Shown here in pieces: positions 58,522 to 64,000 of a stretch of DNA of 64,000 nucleotides. The stretch comes from Streptomyces sp. NBC_01262 (GTDB taxonomy: Bacteria; Actinomycetota; Actinomycetes; Streptomycetales; Streptomycetaceae), in NCBI RefSeq assembly GCF_036226365.1, contig NZ_CP108462.1, forward strand, positions 2,108,001 through 2,172,000, written 5' to 3'. The translations under genes and the position numbers were made by a program. Numbering within the stretch: the first letter of the stretch is position 1; the number at the start of each line of letters is the position of its first letter. A model generated the notes under the pieces. That model was given only the letters and a program-made list of their open reading frames with translations, searched no databases and had not been told where the DNA came from.

Positions 58522-60483
58522 ATGTCCGAGTCGTTCTTCCAGCCGACCCTCAGAACCAAGCGCCTCGCCATCGGCAGCACCGTCTTCCTCGCCTTCACCG
58601 GCATGAACGCGCCCGCCGCCGTCGGCTTCGCCCAGGAGAAGTACCACCAGTACGTCATCTCGCAGCCCGAGTACAAGCGCCAGTACGGCTCCTGGTCGAC
58701 CCTGAACATCCCGGAGGAGTTCCAGGTCAACGCCATTCACGCGACCCTGCTGAACGACGGCAAGGTGCTGATCATCGCCGGCTCCGGCAACGAGAAGGAC
58801 AACTTCAAGGCCGGCACCTTCAAGACCCTGCTCTGGGACCCGGTCGCCAACACCTACAAGCTCATCAAGACCCCGGCCGACATGTTCTGCTCCGGCCATG
58901 TCTCGCTGGCCGACGGGCGGGTCCTGGTGGCCGGCGGCACCCTGCGCTACGAGGTGCTCAAGGGGGATGTGACAAAGGCCGGCGGCACCATGCAGGTCAG
59001 GAACGAGGACCCGAACCGCCCGCGCAAGGTGCCCAAGGGCACGGTCTTCGTCTCCCCGTCCGGCGACGAGTACGTCACCAACGACGATCTGACGGTGCCC
59101 GCCGCCTCCAAGGTCACAAAGATGGTGAAGAACAAGCTGGGCGTGAAGGCACCCAAGACCGTCGTCGTCACCGCCCAGCAGGCCGTCTTCGTCGAGGCGA
59201 GGGCCAAGGGCAAGGACAAGGCCGTCAGGAAGATGACCCAGTTCCGGGTCAAGGGCCTCACCGGCAACAGCGGCGAGACGCTCTACGGCATGGCCAAGGC
59301 GATCAACTTCAACAAGCAGGACTACCAGGGGATCAAGGCAGCCTACGAGTTCGACCCCAACACCGAGATGTACGTCAAGGTCGAGTCGATGCAGTACGCC
59401 CGCTGGTACCCGACCCTGGTCCAGCTCGCGGACAACAAGATCATGACCGTCTCCGGGCTGGACGACACCGGCTACATCCTGGGCGGGCAGAACGAGACCT
59501 ACGACCCGAAGACCAGGACGTGGTCGCCCGCCGCCACCCACTATTTCCCGACCTATCCGGCGCTGTTCCTCACCGCGGACCAGAAGCTCTTCTACTCCGG
59601 CTCCAACGGCGGCTACGGCCCGCCGACCAAGGGCCGAGTCCCCGGCATCTGGGACTACAAGAAGAACACCTTCACCGTCGTCCCCGGGCTGCGCGACGCG
59701 AACACCCGGGAGACCAGCCCCTCGGTGCTGCTGCCGCCCGCCCAGGACCAGAAGGTGATGGTGCTGGGCGGCGGAAAGCCCGGCGAGTCCAAGGTCTCCA
59801 CCGCCCACACCGACATCGTCGACCTGTCGGCGCAGGACCCGAAGTTCACCGCGGGCCCCGACCTGCCGGCCGGCGGCACCCGCTACCTCAGCGCCGTGAT
59901 CATGCCGGACGACACCGTCTTCACCACCGGCGGCTCCGCCGACTACCGGGGCAAGCACGGCAGCGACATCCTCAAGGCGCAGACGTACCACCCGTCCACC
60001 AACACCTTCACCAGGGCCGCCGACCCGACAGTGGGCCGCGACTACCACTCCGAGGCGCTGCTGCTGCCCGACGGCCGGGTGGTCACCTTCGGCTCCAACC
60101 CGCTGTTCGGCGACAAGAACGACACCCTGCCGCCGACCTTCGAGAAGCGCATCGAGATCTACACCCCGGCCTACCTCTACCAGGGCGGCAAGCGGCCCGA
60201 GGTGACGGGCGGCACGACACAGACCACTCGGGGCGCGTCGGCGCGGTTCACCACACCGGACGCGTCGAAGATCGCCACCGTACGGCTGATGCGCCCCAGC
60301 TCGGTCACGCATGTGACGGATGTCCAGCAGCGCTCGATCGCCCTGAACTTCACGAAGACGGCGACCGGCATCACCACCGACATCCCGAAGAACCCGGCCC
60401 TGGTGCCTTCCGGCTGGTACATGCTCTTCGTGACCGACAAGCAGGGCGTGCCGTCCGTGGCCCGCTGGGTCCACGTCAAATAG
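58522..60483 (+). CDS. glxA: Radical copper oxidase GlxA
   Basis: The 653-residue galactose-oxidase-like protein is membrane anchored by an N-terminal helix (about 13-36, RLAIGSTVFLAFTGMNAPAAV). By comparison with galactose oxidase, C123 (ADMFCSGH) and Y296 (ARWYPTLVQL) are the candidate Tyr-Cys redox cofactor, W295 is next to it, and copper ligands are Y508-H509 (GRDYHSEALLLPDGR) and H597 (SSVTHVTDVQQRS). Kelch-like repeats surround the site, and a large insertion (about 145-275) interrupts the first part. GlxA modifies the CslA-made glycan and depends on copper supply for maturation. It converges with the GH16 gene, 3 nt between stops. Confidence 0.96.
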   Translation: MSESFFQPTLRTKRLAIGSTVFLAFTGMNAPAAVGFAQEKYHQYVISQPEYKRQYGSWSTLNIPEEFQVNAIHATLLNDGKVLIIAGSGNEKDNFKAGTFKTLLWDPVANTYKLIKTPADMFCSGHVSLADGRVLVAGGTLRYEVLKGDVTKAGGTMQVRNEDPNRPRKVPKGTVFVSPSGDEYVTNDDLTVPAASKVTKMVKNKLGVKAPKTVVVTAQQAVFVEARAKGKDKAVRKMTQFRVKGLTGNSGETLYGMAKAINFNKQDYQGIKAAYEFDPNTEMYVKVESMQYARWYPTLVQLADNKIMTVSGLDDTGYILGGQNETYDPKTRTWSPAATHYFPTYPALFLTADQKLFYSGSNGGYGPPTKGRVPGIWDYKKNTFTVVPGLRDANTRETSPSVLLPPAQDQKVMVLGGGKPGESKVSTAHTDIVDLSAQDPKFTAGPDLPAGGTRYLSAVIMPDDTVFTTGGSADYRGKHGSDILKAQTYHPSTNTFTRAADPTVGRDYHSEALLLPDGRVVTFGSNPLFGDKNDTLPPTFEKRIEIYTPAYLYQGGKRPEVTGGTTQTTRGASARFTTPDASKIATVRLMRPSSVTHVTDVQQRSIALNFTKTATGITTDIPKNPALVPSGWYMLFVTDKQGVPSVARWVHVK

Positions 60484-60486
60484 AGC

Positions 60487-61929
60487 TCAGTTGTTGAAGC
60501 CGACCCAGTTCAGGTTGACGAAGTCGTCGGCCTGTGGGGCGGCGAAGGTCAGATAGACGTCGTGGGATCCCGTCGTCGACGGGATCTCCGCGTTGAGCGT
60601 CTTCCAGGTCTGCCAGCCGCCGGTGTTCCCCGGCTCCAGCGCACCGATCGGCGCGGCGGTCGGGCTGTCGAGCCGCACCTCGATCTTGCCGCCGAGGGTG
60701 GCCTCGCCGCCGCCAGAGGCGACGCGCGCGGCGAAGTGGTTCTCCCCGCTGAACTTCACGTCGTCGAAGCGCAGCACATCGCCGTCCCCGAGCCAGCCCA
60801 CCGTGTGCCCGCCGTCCTTGTCCGCCTTGTCGGTGCTGGGCTGCACCGCGGTGCCCGTCGCCTTCGTCGCGTACTCCGCCCGGATCGGCTCGGCCGCCGT
60901 GAAGCCGCTGCGCGGCCCGGTGGTGGCCTGCGGGGTGCCGCCCCGGCTCTGTACGGAGACCCAGTCGACCACCATCGGCACGCCGGGTTTGGTGCCCGCG
61001 TCCGGGGTCTGGCCCTGGGCCTGGCCGTTGGGGAAGTCGCCGCCGATGGCGAGGTTGAAGAGCAGGAAGCTGCTGTTGTGCACGGCCTGGGTCCAGGTCT
61101 GGGCGTCCACGTCGGTGGCCTTCACGGTCCAGAACTTCTTGCCGTCGACATACCAGCGCAGCTCCTCCGGCGAACTGCCGCGGTCCCATTCGAAGGCGTA
61201 CGTGTGGAAGTTGCCCGCGCAGCTCGACCCCGGGCAGCTCGTCCCCGCGCCCCGCCCGTTGTGCTCGTCGCACGGGCCGCCCGGCTCGGTGCCGCAGTGC
61301 AGGGTGCCGCGGACCTCGTTGATCCCGTTGACATGTTCCATCACGTCGAACTCGCCGATCCCCGGCCAGGAGTTGGGGTTCCCCCGCACCCCCGCCCCCA
61401 GAAGCCAGAAGGCCGACCAATAGCCCTTCGCCTCCGCCCCGGTCACGTCCGGCAGCTGGATCCGGGACTGCACGCGCAGCGTGCCGTGCTCGGGCGGCTG
61501 GAAGTCCTCGCGTACGGACTCGATACGGGCCGAGGTCCAGGCGCCCGCGGCGTCGCGCAGCGGTGTGATGCGCAGCTTCCCCTTGCCGTCCAGGCTCACG
61601 TTTCCCGGGCTGTCGGTGTACGTCTCGATCTCGCCGGTGCCCCAGTGCTCGGCCCCGCCGGGATAGCCGGTGCCGGTGTCGATCACCCAGCGGTCCTTGG
61701 CCGGAAGGCTGCCGGCGGTGCCGTCGAAGTCGTCCCGGAACACCTGTGTCCAGCCCTTGGCGTCGGGTGTCGCGGCGCTGCTCTGACCGCCGCCCGCGCC
61801 GCCGCTCGTATCCCCGCCGTCGCTCTGGCCGTCATCGCGTGTGATCACCACCACGGCAACCACCGCCACCACCATCGCCAGAACCAGACCCCCCACCAAC
61901 ACGGCCAAGCGTGTTGAGGCTACGCGCAT
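60487..61929 (-). CDS. Membrane-anchored GH16 beta-glucanase with C-terminal CBM6
   Basis: In the 480-residue protein an uncleaved-looking N-terminal helix (about 8-30, LAVLVGGLVLAMVVAVVAVVVI) is followed by a Gly/Ser linker. The GH16 jelly-roll carries the catalytic motif E193-F-D195-x-x-E198 (GIGEFDVMEHVNG), with SAFWLLG and GNFHTYAFEW typical of laminarinase-type (beta-1,3/1,3-1,4) members. Residues about 345-480 form a CBM6 (AAEPIRAEYATKATG, GDVLRFDDVKFSGEN, VYLTFAAPQADDFVNLNWV). Its place beside cslA-glxA suggests a role in trimming the tip glycan, in place of the GH6 cslZ often found there; this is inference. Confidence 0.9.
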   Translation of the reverse strand: MRVASTRLAVLVGGLVLAMVVAVVAVVVITRDDGQSDGGDTSGGAGGGQSSAATPDAKGWTQVFRDDFDGTAGSLPAKDRWVIDTGTGYPGGAEHWGTGEIETYTDSPGNVSLDGKGKLRITPLRDAAGAWTSARIESVREDFQPPEHGTLRVQSRIQLPDVTGAEAKGYWSAFWLLGAGVRGNPNSWPGIGEFDVMEHVNGINEVRGTLHCGTEPGGPCDEHNGRGAGTSCPGSSCAGNFHTYAFEWDRGSSPEELRWYVDGKKFWTVKATDVDAQTWTQAVHNSSFLLFNLAIGGDFPNGQAQGQTPDAGTKPGVPMVVDWVSVQSRGGTPQATTGPRSGFTAAEPIRAEYATKATGTAVQPSTDKADKDGGHTVGWLGDGDVLRFDDVKFSGENHFAARVASGGGEATLGGKIEVRLDSPTAAPIGALEPGNTGGWQTWKTLNAEIPSTTGSHDVYLTFAAPQADDFVNLNWVGFNN

Positions 61930-62057
61930 ATGCCGGCCCCCCTGCCGGAAGTCCCCACCCCTTTGGACCAGCCTACGGCAGATGCGCCACCCATGGGGCA
62001 ATTGGGACGGACGTCCTGTCCTCGGGGACTGTCCGGCGGCCTGGCAGACTTGGCCAG

Positions 62058-62762
62058 GTGACCAGTACCAGCCCCTTCCAGCACGAGGCGACCGACCGGG
62101 ACGCCGCCCCGCAGTTCGTCCTGCCCCTCGTCGTCCGCATCGAGCGCGCCGCGCCCCCGGCCCGCACCGACGCCCTGGAGACGGCGGCCCGGGCCGTCCT
62201 CACCCTGCTCCACGACGAGCGCGCGACCGCGGAGGACGGCGAGTGGGCCCAGCCCGTACGCGACTGGCAGGACGCCCGCATCCGCAAGGTCGTCCGCCGC
62301 GCCCGGGGCTCGGAGTGGCGGCGCGCCGCCGAACTGCCCGGCATCACGGTCACCGGCGCCGCCGCCGAGGTACGGGTCTTCCCGCCCGTCCCGCTGGACG
62401 GCTGGCCCAAGGAGCTCGCCAAACTCCAGGTCTCCGGCACCGACCTCGACGACCCCGCGCCGCCGCCGGCCCCCGCCCCCGGACTCCCGGTCCTCTGGCT
62501 CAGCCCCGACCTCGACATGTCCGCCGGCAAGGCCATGGCCCAGGCAGGCCACGGCGCCCAGCTCGCCTGGTGGGCCCTGTCCCCCGCCGACCGGGCCGCC
62601 TGGGCCGCCACCGGCTTCGCCCTCGCCGTCCGCACCCCCGCCCTCTCCCGCTGGGCCGAACTCACCGCCTCCGGCCTCCCCGTCGTCCGTGACGCCGGCT
62701 TCACCGAGATCGCCCCGGGCTCCTGCACCGTGGTCGCCGACCACCCGGCGCTGCGGGGCTGA
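62058..62762 (+). CDS. PTH2-type peptidyl-tRNA hydrolase family protein
   Basis: In the 234-residue protein the C-terminal 110 residues carry the PTH2 signature ([27 protein letters not shown]) and end in [18 protein letters not shown], matching the archaeal/eukaryotic-type Pth2 fold. The N-terminal 110 residues ([36 protein letters not shown]) are an actinobacterial extension of unknown function. Bacteria normally use Pth1, so this is likely an accessory enzyme. GTG 62058 was chosen by the start of the conserved extension. Confidence 0.8.
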   Translation: MTSTSPFQHEATDRDAAPQFVLPLVVRIERAAPPARTDALETAARAVLTLLHDERATAEDGEWAQPVRDWQDARIRKVVRRARGSEWRRAAELPGITVTGAAAEVRVFPPVPLDGWPKELAKLQVSGTDLDDPAPPPAPAPGLPVLWLSPDLDMSAGKAMAQAGHGAQLAWWALSPADRAAWAATGFALAVRTPALSRWAELTASGLPVVRDAGFTEIAPGSCTVVADHPALRG

Positions 62763-62798
62763 CCCGAACCCGGCGGCCCCGAAGCTCAAATGAACCTC

Positions 62799-62822
62799 TG
62801 AACCCCGCCCGCCCAGGGTTCA
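62799..62822 (+). terminator. Inverted repeat between PTH2 and DUF692 genes
   Basis: TGAACCC (62799-62805) and GGGTTCA (62816-62822) form a perfect 7-bp stem with a 10-nt loop. It is a possible terminator for the PTH2-like gene or an operator of the DUF692 gene 29 bp downstream. Confidence 0.45.
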
Positions 62823-62851
62823 ACCACCCCCGCCGGGGCCATCACCCCCGC

Positions 62852-63718
62852 ATGGACAACTCGCTCGGCACAGGAATCGGCTGGCGGCCCGAGATCGCCG
62901 AGGCCATCGAGTCGATGCCCGGCATCGACTGGGTCGAGGTCGTCGCCGAGAACATCTGCCCCGGCCACCTCCCGGAGGGCCTGACCCGCCTCCTGGACCG
63001 CGGCATCACCGTCGTCCCGCACGGCGTCGCCCTCGGCCTCGGCGGCGCCGACCGCCCGGACCCGGCCCGGCTCGCCGCGCTCGCGGAACGCGCGACCGCG
63101 CTGGCCGCGCCCCTGGTCACCGAGCACATCGCCTTCGTACGCGCCGGCGGCCCGCTGACCGGCTCACCGCGCCTCGAAGCGGGCCATCTGCTCCCCGTGC
63201 CCCGCACGCGCGACGCGCTGGACGTGCTCTGCGAGAACGTGCGGATCGCCCAGGACGCCCTGCCCGTGCCGCTCGCGCTGGAGAACATCGCGGCGCTGCT
63301 CGCCTGGCCGCCCGGCTACGAGGAGCTGACCGAGGGCGCCTTCCTCGCCGAGCTCGTGGAGCGCACCGGCGTGCGCCTGCTCATCGATGTGGCGAATCTG
63401 CACACCAACCACGTCAACCGCGGCGAGGACCCGGTCACAGCCCTGGACGAACTGCCCCTGGAGGCCATCGCGTACGTCCATGTGGCGGGCGGCGTCGAGC
63501 GCGACGGGGTGTGGCACGACAGCCACGCCCACCCGGTGTCGCAGCCGGTGCTGGACGTCCTGGCCGAGCTCTGCGCGCGCGTGAGCCCGCCCGGCGTACT
63601 GCTGGAGCGGGACGAGGACTTCCCGGCGCCGGCCGCACTCGCCGCCGAACTGGCGGCGATACGCGGCGTACTGGCTGCGGCCCCCGCCACTGCCAAGGAG
63701 GCTCACCATGTCCGATGA
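62852..63718 (+). CDS. DUF692 (MbnB-like) family protein
   Basis: The 288-residue TIM-barrel protein of the DUF692 family has characteristic segments [46 protein letters not shown], the metal-ligand region [51 protein letters not shown] and [12 protein letters not shown]. Characterised members (MbnB) bind two or three irons and, with a partner protein, oxidise cysteines of a precursor peptide to copper-binding groups. No precursor ORF was found in the 89 bp upstream. The next gene overlaps it by 11 bp and looks like its partner. Confidence 0.9.
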   Translation: MDNSLGTGIGWRPEIAEAIESMPGIDWVEVVAENICPGHLPEGLTRLLDRGITVVPHGVALGLGGADRPDPARLAALAERATALAAPLVTEHIAFVRAGGPLTGSPRLEAGHLLPVPRTRDALDVLCENVRIAQDALPVPLALENIAALLAWPPGYEELTEGAFLAELVERTGVRLLIDVANLHTNHVNRGEDPVTALDELPLEAIAYVHVAGGVERDGVWHDSHAHPVSQPVLDVLAELCARVSPPGVLLERDEDFPAPAALAAELAAIRGVLAAAPATAKEAHHVR

Positions 63719-64000
63719 CGCCCGCCAGCGGCTCGCGCTGGCCCAGACCTCGCTGCTGTCGGCCCTGGTCGCCGGAACCCCGGTGCCGGAGGGCTTCGAC
63801 CGCGCCCGGATCGCCGTACAGAGCCGCGCCCTGGCCGCCAAGCGCGCCGATGTCGTGGCGAAGGTCGCCCCGGAGCTGCCGGACATCCTCGGCGACGGCT
63901 ACCGGCCGGCCTTTCTCGCCTACGCCGCCCGCAACCCGATGCCCGCCTCCGGCTACCGCCGCGACGCGCTGTCGTTCGCGGAGCATGTGATCTCCGCCGG
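63708..64000 (+). CDS. Putative DUF692 partner protein (3' end beyond the window)
   Basis: The first 97 residues read [20 protein letters not shown], then [57 protein letters not shown]. The pattern (short N-terminal helix, Q-x-RAL, LG-x-x-Y-x-x-x-F, P.GYRRDA) resembles the DUF2063/MbnC-like partners encoded next to DUF692 genes, which bring the precursor peptide to the iron enzyme. The ATG lies 11 bp inside the DUF692 gene, indicating translational coupling. The assignment is tentative because the gene is cut off. Confidence 0.6.
   Translation, partial: MSDDARQRLALAQTSLLSALVAGTPVPEGFDRARIAVQSRALAAKRADVVAKVAPELPDILGDGYRPAFLAYAARNPMPASGYRRDALSFAEHVISA

Noticed and set aside
56395-60474. A 1,359-residue minus-strand open frame opposite cslA and glxA
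   Set aside because: Low-complexity Val/Gly/His/Arg composition; cslA and glxA on the other strand have intact catalytic motifs.
1-64000. tRNA genes, attachment sites or insertion sequences that could explain the broken genes
   Set aside because: Every intergenic region was read; no cloverleaf, transposase fragment or flanking direct repeat typical of an IS was seen.

Overview
High-GC actinobacterial chromosome, almost certainly Streptomyces. Codon positions are strongly G/C biased, GTG starts and 4-bp stop/start overlaps are common, and the window carries several streptomycete hallmarks: a conservon (cvnABCD), a cslA-glxA hyphal-tip glycan locus, a CebR operator, a SAV2148-type HEPN protein and DUF1707-FHA genes. 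No tRNA, rRNA, CRISPR array, phage or complete insertion sequence was seen. The window opens inside a decayed oxidoreductase and ends inside the partner gene of a DUF692 enzyme.

Layout. 1-9.1 kb: mixed housekeeping and accessory enzymes (O-methyltransferase, MMPL exporter, GNAT, YbdK-type ligase, APH-like kinase, DnaQ-like exonuclease, HEPN protein). 9.2-11.4 kb: a two-gene operon that looks like a copper amine oxidase split into a membrane-anchored N2/N3-like protein and a separately secreted catalytic protein. 11.6-25.7 kb: glycogen-to-trehalose genes glgX, treY and treZ, interrupted by a CebR-controlled cellulose-type AA10 LPMO, an NCS1 permease with a Cys-rich tail, an AmiC-like binding protein with a divergent MarR gene, a VOC protein, a DUF1707-FHA protein, a frameshifted gene, and a GNAT gene preceded by an 18-codon leader peptide with competing hairpins. 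25.7-32.7 kb: PPK2, ZapE, a RibD-like reductase, murC, msrB and small genes, including the remnant of an NmrA-type reductase.

32.7-45.0 kb: a tightly overlapping minus-strand operon (DUF4132, a 1,628-residue protein of unknown function, MoxR AAA+ ATPase, DUF5682-VWA fusion, SWIM protein), the streptomycete counterpart of the uncharacterised E. coli yehI-L-M-P-Q genes. The yehM- and yehP-like parts are fused into one 1,167-residue protein. 45.2-46.5 kb: a cysteine-desulfurase-like aminotransferase. 46.4-53.0 kb: the conservon, followed on the same strand by a two-gene unit encoding a membrane protein and a protein with a C-terminal MTA/SAH-nucleosidase domain and an unclassified 330-residue N-terminal domain. 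This unit is a good candidate for an undescribed signalling or defence module.

53.1-64.0 kb: secreted intradiol dioxygenase, ABC transporter, AIM24 protein, cslA-glxA with a convergent GH16-CBM6 glucanase, a PTH2-like protein, and a DUF692/partner pair resembling MbnB/MbnC-type peptide modification.

Copper is a recurring theme: a copper amine oxidase, an LPMO and the radical copper oxidase GlxA all lie within 51 kb. All functional calls rest on reading motifs and gene order; no database search was run.
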